A stretch of DNA of 64,000 nt from Parvibaculum sp046297875 (GTDB lineage Bacteria; Pseudomonadota; Alphaproteobacteria; Parvibaculales; Parvibaculaceae), in the NCBI RefSeq assembly GCF_046297875.1, contig NZ_JBKBHD010000001.1:930001-994000 (forward strand). The letters run 5' to 3'. The notes beneath the pieces are model-generated. The model worked only from the letters and a program-made list of their open reading frames with translations. It did not search any database and had not been told where the DNA came from. Positions 24,887 through 32,393 of this stretch are shown here, piece by piece; positions within the stretch are counted from its first letter, which is position 1, and every line of letters begins with the position of its first letter. The translations under genes were made by a program, and so were the position numbers.

Positions 24887-25579
24887 ATGACAGGCGCGGC
24901 AAGAGATACCAGTCCCGGCGATGCGGCGTCACGGCTTGCCGATATTCGCGGCCGCATCGAGGCAGCAGCGCGCGAAGCGGGGCGCGATCCGCGGGATGTG
25001 ACGCTGGTTGCGGTGTCGAAAACATTTGGCGAAGAGGCAATCCTGCCCCTGATCGGGGCGGGGCAGCGGGTCTTCGGCGAAAACCGCGTGCAGGAAGCGG
25101 CGGCGAAATGGCCTGCGCTTCGCACGCGCTTTCCGGATATCGAGCTTCATCTGATCGGGCCGCTGCAGACCAACAAGCTCGACGATGCGCTGGCGCTCTT
25201 CGATGTGTTTCACACGCTCGACCGCGAGAAACTTGCGCTGGCGCTCGTCAAGGCGCGCGAAAAGGGAAAGGCGATGCCGCGCCTTTTCGTGCAGGTGAAT
25301 ACGGGCGAGGAAAAACAGAAGGCAGGCGTGATGCCGCAGGAGGCAGACGCCTTCCTTGCGCGCTGCCGTGAGGACTGGCAGCTCGAGATCGAGGGGCTGA
25401 TGTGCATTCCGCCCGCCGATGAGGAGCCCGCGCTTCATTTCGCGCTCATCGACAAGATTGCGCGGCGCAATGGCGTTGCCAAACTCTCGATGGGCATGAG
25501 CGGCGATTTCGAAACGGCGGTGCGGCTCGGCGCGACGCATGTGCGTGTCGGCAGCGCCTTGTTCGGGGCGCGCGGCTAG
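24887..25579 (+). CDS. YggS/PLPBP-type pyridoxal phosphate protein
   Basis: This 230-aa protein is a single-domain TIM-barrel PLP-binding protein that buffers PLP and affects amino-acid balance, without known catalysis. LVAVSKTF carries the PLP lysine near residue 45, GENRVQEA and HLIGPLQTNK follow, and LSMGMSGDFETAVRLGATHVRVG and GSALFGAR are the C-terminal hallmarks. The ATG has GGAGAG 5 nt upstream. Its TAG overlaps the stop of the convergent L,D-transpeptidase as CTAG. Confidence 0.95.
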   Translation: MTGAARDTSPGDAASRLADIRGRIEAAAREAGRDPRDVTLVAVSKTFGEEAILPLIGAGQRVFGENRVQEAAAKWPALRTRFPDIELHLIGPLQTNKLDDALALFDVFHTLDREKLALALVKAREKGKAMPRLFVQVNTGEEKQKAGVMPQEADAFLARCREDWQLEIEGLMCIPPADEEPALHFALIDKIARRNGVAKLSMGMSGDFETAVRLGATHVRVGSALFGARG

Positions 25580-26121
25580 GAAGGCTCGATCCGCATGAGC
25601 GTGCAGGGGCCGCAACGTGCGAGCACGTTCAGCATGCCGGGCAGGCGCAGCGCAACGCAGCCTTCGGTCGGGCGAAGGCCGGCGCCGGTTTCCTTTGCGA
25701 GGTGAAAGAAGATCGCGCTGCCCGCGCCGGGGATCACGGGATCGTCGTTCTGGCCGAGAATGACGACGAGATCGTAGAGATGATCCTCGCGCCACATCCT
25801 TTCGGCGCTTGCCGGATAGGGATGTTTCACGGGCCGGTTGTAGTTCGGATCGCCGGGCGCATCGCACCAGCCATCATCCTCCGCGATTGGCGTCATGGGG
25901 AGAGCGGTTTCGGGCGCGGTCAGGCGGTCGGCGCGGTAGCGCAGCGCGCGCAGCGGAAAGGTGCCGACGGGCGTTCCGCCATCGCCTTCGCGCTTCTCGT
26001 GAAGAATGCCTGTGCGGCCGAGTGCGCATTCGAAGCGCGCGCCACCTGCGGTCAATATGCCGGTCGTGCTGCCGGGCGCGGCGGTGACGAGAATTTCATC
26101 GAGAAGTCCGGTGCGTGTCAT
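25576..26121 (-). CDS. L,D-transpeptidase (YkuD fold), apparently without signal peptide
   Basis: This 181-aa protein has the YkuD signature with His140 (FFHLAKETGAG) and catalytic Cys155 (PTEGCVAL). Family members crosslink peptidoglycan or attach lipoproteins. No signal peptide is visible in the first 30 residues (MTRTGLLDEILVTAAPG), which is odd for a cell-wall enzyme but typical of this COG3786-like subgroup. REGDGGTPVGTFPLRAL near 45-60 is the conserved substrate loop. It is convergent with the YggS gene, sharing CTAG at the stops. Confidence 0.88.
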   Translation of the reverse strand: MTRTGLLDEILVTAAPGSTTGILTAGGARFECALGRTGILHEKREGDGGTPVGTFPLRALRYRADRLTAPETALPMTPIAEDDGWCDAPGDPNYNRPVKHPYPASAERMWREDHLYDLVVILGQNDDPVIPGAGSAIFFHLAKETGAGLRPTEGCVALRLPGMLNVLARCGPCTLMRIEPS

Positions 26122-26168
26122 GGTGCGGGGAGATTAGGCGCGAAAGCATCTCGCGGCCAGTCTTGCGC

Positions 26169-26915
26169 TCAGCGTACCCGCTCAAGGGCTTCATATTTGT
26201 CCATCGCCTGCTGCATGGCCATCATCAGGCCGGCATCGGCGGCGGAGGGGCCTGTGGCGGGCGAGGAGAGGAGCACGGCCTCATCGTCATCGGCGTCGAT
26301 CAGGCTTGCCGTCGCATCGCGCAGGGCCGACGGATCGGCAAAGGCGGTGAGCAGGGCGTCGAAGGCTTCAGGGCTCAGTTTTGCCATGGGCGCCTGAGGG
26401 GCGGGCGCGGCGGGGCGGGCCGGGGCTTCGGCCGGGCGCTGGGGCATGATCGAGGCGGTGGTGAGCGGCGCATCGGAAGGCGCCGTGTGCGGGGGTTCTT
26501 CGGCAGCGGCGGGTTTTTCCGCCGAGGCCATCAGCGTTGCCGGTGCCGGATCGCTGTCGCTGCCGATGAGCGAGGCAAAAATCGTGTCGCCCACGCCCTT
26601 CTCGCCATTGCCGGAGATGGCAAGGCTCAGAACGGAGGCAACGCCGCCAATCGGGCCGCCATAAAGCGTGCCGCCGGCGACGCGGGCCTGCGGGCTGATC
26701 CTGTCGCCGGTGACATGGCGGTAGAGTTCCGAGACGACCGGGATGTGCTGCAGCGGGTTCAGCGTGTCGACGAGATCGGCAAAGCTCAGCTCCTGGCCTG
26801 CAGGTGCGCGGCCTTCGGCGCGCGCGGCGCGCAGTTCCGCAAAGGCGGCGGACGCCATGTTGCGCTTGCCGGGCGTCTGGTGAAGGGCGATGGATGTGGC
26901 GGCGATCTCGGTCAT
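26169..26915 (-). CDS. Conserved hypothetical protein with proline/alanine-rich middle
   Basis: This 248-aa protein starts MTEIAATSIALHQTPGKR and has a conserved-looking stretch LNPLQHIPVVSELYRHVTGD followed by GGTLYGGPIGGVASVLSLA with a short hydrophobic, glycine-rich segment that might touch membranes. The middle is low complexity (EEPPHTAPS, APARPAAPAPQAP). The end (MMAMQQAMDKYEALERVR) is helical. Similar proteins occur in alphaproteobacteria without known function. ATG 26915 was chosen because homology-like sequence begins there; longer frames upstream are antisense to the TPR gene. It lies on the minus strand 47 nt upstream of the L,D-transpeptidase start. Confidence 0.78.
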   Translation of the reverse strand: MTEIAATSIALHQTPGKRNMASAAFAELRAARAEGRAPAGQELSFADLVDTLNPLQHIPVVSELYRHVTGDRISPQARVAGGTLYGGPIGGVASVLSLAISGNGEKGVGDTIFASLIGSDSDPAPATLMASAEKPAAAEEPPHTAPSDAPLTTASIMPQRPAEAPARPAAPAPQAPMAKLSPEAFDALLTAFADPSALRDATASLIDADDDEAVLLSSPATGPSAADAGLMMAMQQAMDKYEALERVR

Positions 26916-27121
26916 GGGTTTGAGGGAGCAAGGAGCGGGCCAGTGCGAGGCCCCGAGTTTCCGCCATTTTTCAGGGGCCGCCCGTACTCTTGCGGCGGTG
27001 CGAGCGGCAATTTCTGCCGGGCAGGCGGCAGCTTCGGCCAGCGGGGCCGAAAGCGTTGGTCCGGGCTTCAGCCTGTGGCACACTCCGCGCCAATCCGCCA
27101 ACCAGCAAAGCCCCGTTCCAG

Positions 27122-29017
27122 ATGACGAAATCCTCTCCGCCCAAGGGGCCCGGCAAGCCCTTCCAGACCGGCCTTGCGCCGCAGGGCGGGTTTCGTCCCA
27201 CGGTCGGCCTGCCGCCATCGGCGGGCGGGGCGCGGCCCACAGTGCCGTTGCCGGGCATGGCGCGGGGGGCACCCGCTGGCGTCTCGAAGGACGACATCAT
27301 CCGGCTTCTGAAACTGGGCGGGGCGCATCTTGCGGCGGGCAGGCCCGACCATGCGGCCAAGGCGGCGGCGGCCATATTGCAGGTGGAGCCGAAGAACCCG
27401 GATGCGATCCATCTCATCGGCCTTGTTGCGCTCGCCAAGGGCGATACGGCAAAGGCCGAACAGCTGATTGCCGCGGCGGCGGCGCTGATGCCGCATCATC
27501 CCAATGTCTGGGTCAATCTCGGCAATGCGCAGCGCGATCAGGGCAAGGTGGACGAGGCGCTGATTGCCTATCGCCGCGCGGAGACGATCGATCCCGCTTA
27601 TCCGGATCTCTATCTCAATCGCGGCCAGCTTCATCAGGACAATTCCGATCATGCCGATGCGATGGAGAATTTCGGCCGGCTGATCGAATTGAAGCCGGAC
27701 GAAGCCTCGTCCTATATGCGGGCTGCATCGGCGGCGAACGATGCCGGGCTTTTCCGGGAGGCGGCCGAATACTGCAAGCAGGCGCTGCAGGCGCAGGGCG
27801 GCGAGCCTGCTCAGATCATGGCCATTCTCGCAACGACCCATGAGCGGCTAGGCGAGCTTGACGAGGCGATCCGCTGGGCGGAAAAGGCGCTCGAAACGCA
27901 GCCGAAGGATGCGGGGGCATTGCGGACATGGGCGAAGGCCCGCCGCCGCAAGGACAAGAAGAACAAGGCACTGCTTGCCGAGCTTCGCGCACGGCTTGAA
28001 AGCGTGGCGGCGGGGCCCATGCGCGCGCCGGATGCACGGCTCATCCTTTCAGAGCTCGGCCAGATTTGCGACGAGATGGGCGACTTCGAGGCGGCGTTCG
28101 CCCATTTCGAGCAGATGAACCGGCGGACGAGCGAACTGAAATCGCTTGAGCGGGTGGATCGCGGCAAGTTCATCGGCGAAGTGGAGGAGCTTCTGCGGCT
28201 TGCGACCGAAGAGACTGTCCGGCGCATGAGCGTGCTTCCCGGCATCGGGAAGGAGCCCGGTCACGCGGCGGCGCCGGTCTTTCTCGTCGGCTTTCCGCGA
28301 TCCGGCACCACGCTGCTCGACCAGATACTCGATGCACATCCCGGCGTGCAGGTGCTTGAGGAGCTGCCGCTTCTCAATGCGGTGAAGAAGATATTTCACG
28401 GCTATCCGGAGACGCTGTTCACGCTGGACGAAGCAGAGCGCCTTCGTCTCCGGGACGTTTATTGGAGCGAAATCCGGGAGGCGGGCGCCGATCTCGAAGG
28501 CAAGGTTGTCATCGACAAGATGCCGCTCAACATGGTTCATGCCGGGCTCATCGCGCGCGTCTTCCCGGAAGCGAAAATGATCCTCGCGCTGCGCCACCCG
28601 GCGGATTGCGTTCTCTCCTGCTTCATGCAGGATTTCGTGCCGAACGGGGCAATGCTGAACTTCCTTACGCTCGAAGGATCGGCGCGGTTCTATGACCGGG
28701 TCTTCACGCTATGGGAGCAGTATCGCGCGCTGCTGCCGCTCAATGTGCAGGAAGTGCGCTACGAGAACCTGGTGGCCGATCTCAGGGCGGAAGTGGAGCC
28801 GGTGCTCGATTTCCTTGGGCTTGGCTGGAACGATGCGGTGAGCGATCCGGCGGCACATGCGCTCCAGCGCGGCACCATTCGCACGCCATCCTATTCGCAG
28901 GTGACGCAGCCCATCTATTCGAGTTCGACCGAGCGGTGGCGGCACTATGAGGCGCAGATGAGACCGGTGCTTCCCGTTCTTGCGCCGCATGTCGAACGGC
29001 TCGGCTATTCACTTTGA
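27122..29017 (+). CDS. TPR-repeat sulfotransferase fusion protein
   Basis: This 631-aa protein joins an N-terminal proline/glycine-rich stretch (residues 1-55), tetratricopeptide repeats (about 60-290, for example VWVNLGNAQRDQGKVDEALI) and a C-terminal sulfotransferase domain (about 385-631). The PAPS loop is GFPRSGTTLLDQILDAHPG near 390; VRYENLVADLRAEVEPVLDF and TPSYSQVTQPIYSSSTERW close the domain. It probably sulfates a protein or large substrate bound by the TPRs. Start ATG 27122 (MTKSSPPKGPGK); a frame to 26990 lacks support. It likely forms an operon with the response regulator 8 nt downstream. Confidence 0.9.
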   Translation: MTKSSPPKGPGKPFQTGLAPQGGFRPTVGLPPSAGGARPTVPLPGMARGAPAGVSKDDIIRLLKLGGAHLAAGRPDHAAKAAAAILQVEPKNPDAIHLIGLVALAKGDTAKAEQLIAAAAALMPHHPNVWVNLGNAQRDQGKVDEALIAYRRAETIDPAYPDLYLNRGQLHQDNSDHADAMENFGRLIELKPDEASSYMRAASAANDAGLFREAAEYCKQALQAQGGEPAQIMAILATTHERLGELDEAIRWAEKALETQPKDAGALRTWAKARRRKDKKNKALLAELRARLESVAAGPMRAPDARLILSELGQICDEMGDFEAAFAHFEQMNRRTSELKSLERVDRGKFIGEVEELLRLATEETVRRMSVLPGIGKEPGHAAAPVFLVGFPRSGTTLLDQILDAHPGVQVLEELPLLNAVKKIFHGYPETLFTLDEAERLRLRDVYWSEIREAGADLEGKVVIDKMPLNMVHAGLIARVFPEAKMILALRHPADCVLSCFMQDFVPNGAMLNFLTLEGSARFYDRVFTLWEQYRALLPLNVQEVRYENLVADLRAEVEPVLDFLGLGWNDAVSDPAAHALQRGTIRTPSYSQVTQPIYSSSTERWRHYEAQMRPVLPVLAPHVERLGYSL

Positions 29018-29024
29018 TGGCGCC

Positions 29025-29711
29025 ATGAACGGAACCAGGAAGATACTTGTCGTCGATGATGACGATGTTCTGCGGGGATCGCTTGCAGAGCAGCTTCAGT
29101 TGCATGAGGAGTTTTCCTGCATCGAGGCGGCGACGGCATCGGCCGGGCTCGATCTCGTGCGCAACCGGCATGTCGATCTCGTGCTGCTCGATGTCGGCCT
29201 GCCGGACATGGACGGGCGCGAGGCCTGCCGGCTGATGCGCAAGGCCGGCGTCAAGGTGCCGATCGTGATGCTGACAGGCGCGGATGCGGATTCCGACACG
29301 ATTCTCGGGCTCGATGCGGGCGCGAACGACTATGTGACAAAGCCCTTTCGTTTTGGCGTGCTTCTCGCGCGGATCAGGGCGCATCTGCGCAGTCATGAGC
29401 AGAGCGAGGATGCCGTCTTCAAGATCGGGCCCTATTCCTTCCGGCCGAGCGCGAAGCTCCTCACCGATGCGGCGGAGCGGAAGGTCCGGCTGACGGAGAA
29501 GGAAACGGCGATCCTGAAATTCCTTTATCGCGCGGGCGCGAAGGTCGTCGGCCGCGACGTGCTGCTGACGGAAGTCTGGGGATACAATTCAGGCGTGACG
29601 ACGCATACGCTCGAAACGCATATCTATCGCCTCCGGCAGAAGATCGAATCCGATCCCTCGAATGCTGAAATCCTGGTGACGGAAGCGGGCGGCTACCGGC
29701 TGGTGCCCTAG
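29025..29711 (+). CDS. OmpR/PhoB-type response regulator
   Basis: This 228-aa two-component regulator has a receiver domain with acidic pocket Asp11/Asp12, phosphoacceptor Asp56 (LVLLDVGLPDMDG), Thr84 and Lys106 (YVTKPF), then a winged-helix DNA-binding domain (about 130-228, LTEKETAILKFLYRAGAKVV and TLETHIYRLRQKIE). No sensor kinase is next to it, so it is an orphan here. ATG 29025 is 7 nt after the TPR-sulfotransferase stop, suggesting co-transcription. The stop overlaps the convergent small membrane gene as CTAG. Confidence 0.93.
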   Translation: MNGTRKILVVDDDDVLRGSLAEQLQLHEEFSCIEAATASAGLDLVRNRHVDLVLLDVGLPDMDGREACRLMRKAGVKVPIVMLTGADADSDTILGLDAGANDYVTKPFRFGVLLARIRAHLRSHEQSEDAVFKIGPYSFRPSAKLLTDAAERKVRLTEKETAILKFLYRAGAKVVGRDVLLTEVWGYNSGVTTHTLETHIYRLRQKIESDPSNAEILVTEAGGYRLVP

Positions 29712-29872
29712 GCTTTCGCCGTCAGCGACAGCATGACGATCGTGCCGAGCGCGAGCGGCGTTCCGATCAGGGCTGCGACGAGAAGGGCGCTCGCGCCCCA
29801 GAGAAACACGCAAACCGCGACAAGCAGCACGAGATTGAGCGCAAAAAGCGTCGGGGCGTCGATCTGGTCCAT
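29708..29872 (-). CDS. Small membrane protein (54 aa), two hydrophobic segments
   Basis: From ATG 29872 the peptide begins MDQIDAPTLFALNLVLLV and is nearly all hydrophobic, with two predicted transmembrane helices (about 8-24 and 28-48) and a short C-terminal tail (SLTAKA). A GAGGAGA ribosome site lies 6 nt upstream, which strongly supports translation. Function unknown. It follows the acyl-CoA thioesterase gene on the same strand and is convergent with the response regulator, sharing CTAG. Confidence 0.75.
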   Translation of the reverse strand: MDQIDAPTLFALNLVLLVAVCVFLWGASALLVAALIGTPLALGTIVMLSLTAKA

Positions 29873-29963
29873 GTCGGTCTCCTCGGTCCGGTGTGGCCCT
29901 GATGTGCCGTCTTGAGGCGCGGATTCCAACCGGACGTTTCGACGCAGGGCCGGCGAAAGCCGA

Positions 29964-30428
29964 TCAGTTGTCTCCGTCGACCGTGGCGGTAAGCGCATAG
30001 GTGGAAACGAATTCCGGCGGCATGCGCGTGGCGCGGCCCGTTTCGATATTGATGCAGACGAAATCGGAGAGGCCGCGGAGCAGGGTTTCGCCGGTATCCG
30101 CATTCACCATCTGGAAGCGGCGGCGAAGGCGCAGGCGGCCGTCATTCCCCGTAATCCATGTACCGATCGCGACACGCTCGCCCTCGCGGCTCGCGGCGAG
30201 ATATTCGAGCTCGTGGCGGCGCACCACCATGCCGCGATTGACGCTCGCATAGGCCGCGAAGTCGAGGCCCAGCGCCTTGGAATGTTCCCAGGCGGTCTTT
30301 GCCATCCAGGTCAGATAGACGACATTGTTCGTGTGCTGAAAATCGTCGATATGCTGCTTCTCGACCCTTGTCTCGTGGATGAAGGGGGAGGGGTAGTCCC
30401 AGACGATTTCAGGTTTTTCTTGCGTCAT
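29964..30428 (-). CDS. Acyl-CoA thioesterase (4HBT / YbgC-like hotdog)
   Basis: This 154-aa hotdog-fold protein has HIDDFQHTNNVVYLTWM, matching the D-x(5)-H-x-NN-x(2)-Y pattern of 4-hydroxybenzoyl-CoA thioesterase-like enzymes, with Asp as the probable catalytic residue. It hydrolyses an acyl-CoA; the chain length cannot be told. It is divergent from the cNMP-binding protein gene at 30552, about 120 nt away, and precedes the 54-aa membrane gene on the same strand. Confidence 0.88.
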   Translation of the reverse strand: MTQEKPEIVWDYPSPFIHETRVEKQHIDDFQHTNNVVYLTWMAKTAWEHSKALGLDFAAYASVNRGMVVRRHELEYLAASREGERVAIGTWITGNDGRLRLRRRFQMVNADTGETLLRGLSDFVCINIETGRATRMPPEFVSTYALTATVDGDN

Positions 30429-30551
30429 GATGAGGCTCTGGCTGCGGCGTCTTGCCCGGTTTCCGCCGGGTCATCCTTCATAGCGGCGGGGCGCCGCCTT
30501 CGCAAATCCGGGCCCCGCGACACGGCGCTCCCGCTTCGCTATGATTTTTAC

Positions 30552-31037
30552 ATGAGCCTCGAACCCGCCACCCAATTGCTGCAGAAGCTCGACCTTTTCG
30601 CCGGTCTCGATCCCGTGCGGCTCGAGGTCGTGGCCTTCACCTGCGAGCGGCGTGAATATGCTCCGGGGGCGACGCTTTTCCATGAGGGGGATGAGGCCGA
30701 TTGCGCCTATCTCATTCTGGAGGGCGAGGCGGTGATGCTCGCGCATGACGGGGCGGGCGAGCCTGAGGCGCACAGGCTTGACAGGGGCGAGCTCATCGGC
30801 GAAACGGCGCTCTTCGAGCCGGAGCGGCGGCGCACGACGCTGCGCGCCGTCACTTCGCTTCACGTGCTCAGGATCGGGCGCGACATGTTTCAGCGGCTCC
30901 TTGGCGAATTCCCCGAAATGGCGGGCTCGGTCGCGGGCCGTGTGGCGGACAGGCTGGAGGCGGTGGGCGAGGATCTTGCGCGGCTGCGCCAGAGGCTCGG
31001 ACGGGACGACGACAAAAAAGGGCGAGCAGGGGAATGA
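30552..31037 (+). CDS. Cyclic-nucleotide-binding domain protein (no DNA-binding domain)
   Basis: This 161-aa protein contains one cNMP-binding beta-roll (about residues 15-130): FAGLDPVRLEVVAFTCERRE, GATLFHEGDEADCAYLILEG and LIGETALFEPERRRTTLRA with the phosphate-binding GETAL. No helix-turn-helix follows; the end is charged and likely coiled (RLRQRLGRDDDKKG). It may sense cAMP/cGMP and act on a partner. It overlaps the PaaI-type thioesterase by ATGA, so the two are translationally coupled, possibly as ligand sensor and enzyme. Confidence 0.88.
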   Translation: MSLEPATQLLQKLDLFAGLDPVRLEVVAFTCERREYAPGATLFHEGDEADCAYLILEGEAVMLAHDGAGEPEAHRLDRGELIGETALFEPERRRTTLRAVTSLHVLRIGRDMFQRLLGEFPEMAGSVAGRVADRLEAVGEDLARLRQRLGRDDDKKGRAGE

Positions 31038-31522
31038 GCGACGGTCAGACGAAAGAGGCAAAGGCCCCGGCGGCACCGAAGGTGGACTGGCCGCCGAATA
31101 TTCAGGCGGTCTTCAAGCGCATGGCGCCGGCGAGCCGCTATCTCGGGCTTGAAATTCTCGATGCCGACAAGGAGGCCCGCACGGTCCAGGTGGCGTTCAA
31201 TGCGAGCGCCGAGCTTTGCAACATGTGGGGCGGCATCCAGGGCGGCATGGTGGCGGCGATGCTGGACGATGTGATGAGCCTTGCCGTCGGCCTCGATCTC
31301 GAATGGGGGCAGATCTCGCCGACGCTCGAACTGAAAGTCTCGATGCTCAATGCGGCGCGCCCCGGCCGCATCATCGGTACGGGCCGCGTCATCAAGCGCG
31401 GCAAGTCTGTCGGCTTCATCGAGGGCGAACTCGTGGATGAGGAAAGCGGCAAGCTGCTCGCCACCGGAAGCTCGACTGCGACCTTCGTGACGCTGAAGAA
31501 GAAGGAAAAGCCGGAGGGTTGA
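31034..31522 (+). CDS. PaaI-family thioesterase (hotdog)
   Basis: This 162-aa protein has the hotdog fold with GGIQGGMVAAMLDDVMSLAVG, the PaaI/HGG-type signature in which Asp and the small-residue loop form the active site. It probably hydrolyses aryl- or acyl-CoA. The N-terminal about 20 residues are extra compared with minimal family members. The ATG overlaps the stop of the cNMP-binding protein gene by 4 nt (ATGA). It converges on the TetR gene. Confidence 0.88.
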   Translation: MSDGQTKEAKAPAAPKVDWPPNIQAVFKRMAPASRYLGLEILDADKEARTVQVAFNASAELCNMWGGIQGGMVAAMLDDVMSLAVGLDLEWGQISPTLELKVSMLNAARPGRIIGTGRVIKRGKSVGFIEGELVDEESGKLLATGSSTATFVTLKKKEKPEG

Positions 31523-31528
31523 GGCCGC

Positions 31529-32152
31529 TCAGGCGTAGGCGTTCTTCTCGAAGTAGCGGCGCGCCTGCGCCGTCAGATGCGTGTCGAAAAGCGCGAAGTG
31601 GTGGCGGATGCCGGCATTGAGGGCGGCCTTGTCGAGCTTCACGACGCGGCGCGTCTCGCGCAGGAAGCTCGGCCAGTAGCGGATCACCATCCAGGTATTG
31701 TCGGCAAGCGGCGCCAGCTCATCCTCCGGCATGGAGAGGTGGCCCGCCTCGATCATGTGGCGGAAGAAGCGGACCAGCATGGCCGTCGTCGTCTCGTAGA
31801 CATTGTGCACCTTGTCCTCGAGCTCGGGCGAGGTGCGGCCATATTCCGCCTGGTCGCGATAGAGATACTGATAGGTCCAGACCTCCTCGAAGACAGCGCG
31901 ATTGAACAGGGCATATTTCTCGAGCACGTTTTCGGGTGTCGAGGAAATGGCGAGGCGCTTGTCGATCTGCTCGAAAAGCGCGAGCTGATGTGCCTTCACG
32001 AGATCGCGCTTGGTGCGGAAGTGGTACCAGAGATTGCCTTCGGAAATGCCGACGGTTTCGGCGATACGGGCGGTCGTCACCGCGTCATAGCCGTTCTCGT
32101 TGAAGAGCCTGAGGCTCGCGGCGAGGATCTTGTCTTTCGTCTTCGGTGCCAT
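31529..32152 (-). CDS. TetR-family transcriptional regulator
   Basis: This 207-aa regulator has the TetR helix-turn-helix at residues 7-52 (TKDKILAASLRLFNENGY, TTARIAETVGISEGNLWYHF) and a helical ligand domain. The C-terminal half contains AEYGRTSPELEDKVHNV. Targets are not adjacent except possibly itself. Upstream, at 32245-32260, is a TAGGGT-CAAT-ACCCTA dyad that may be its operator. It converges with the PaaI-type thioesterase. Confidence 0.92.
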   Translation of the reverse strand: MAPKTKDKILAASLRLFNENGYDAVTTARIAETVGISEGNLWYHFRTKRDLVKAHQLALFEQIDKRLAISSTPENVLEKYALFNRAVFEEVWTYQYLYRDQAEYGRTSPELEDKVHNVYETTTAMLVRFFRHMIEAGHLSMPEDELAPLADNTWMVIRYWPSFLRETRRVVKLDKAALNAGIRHHFALFDTHLTAQARRYFEKNAYA

Positions 32153-32244
32153 GCCGGGTCTTTTCTGCCTTTTTATCTTGTCTTGCCGTAGCGGTGGCCG
32201 GGCTCCTGCCGGGCAGGGGAGGGAACCCTGCTCCCTTGCGCTTA

Positions 32245-32279
32245 TAGGGTCAATACCCTAATATGGGGCAACTACCCTA
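32245..32279. promoter_or_regulatory. Candidate operator dyads upstream of the TetR gene
   Basis: TAGGGT-CAAT-ACCCTA (32245-32260) is a perfect 6-4-6 dyad. A second ACCCTA half at 32274-32279 faces an imperfect left half TATGGGG at 32262-32268. The sites are about 93-127 nt upstream of the TetR start on the minus strand, the usual distance for autoregulation. Confidence 0.5.
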
Positions 32280-32393
32280 ATGAGAAATCCCCCGCCGGGC
32301 GTCCCCCAAATACCCGGAAGGCGGACAGGCAGGTAGGAACCCCAGGAGCGGGCGGAGGCGAGACGCTTCACCCCCGAAGGCTGGCCCCCCAGC

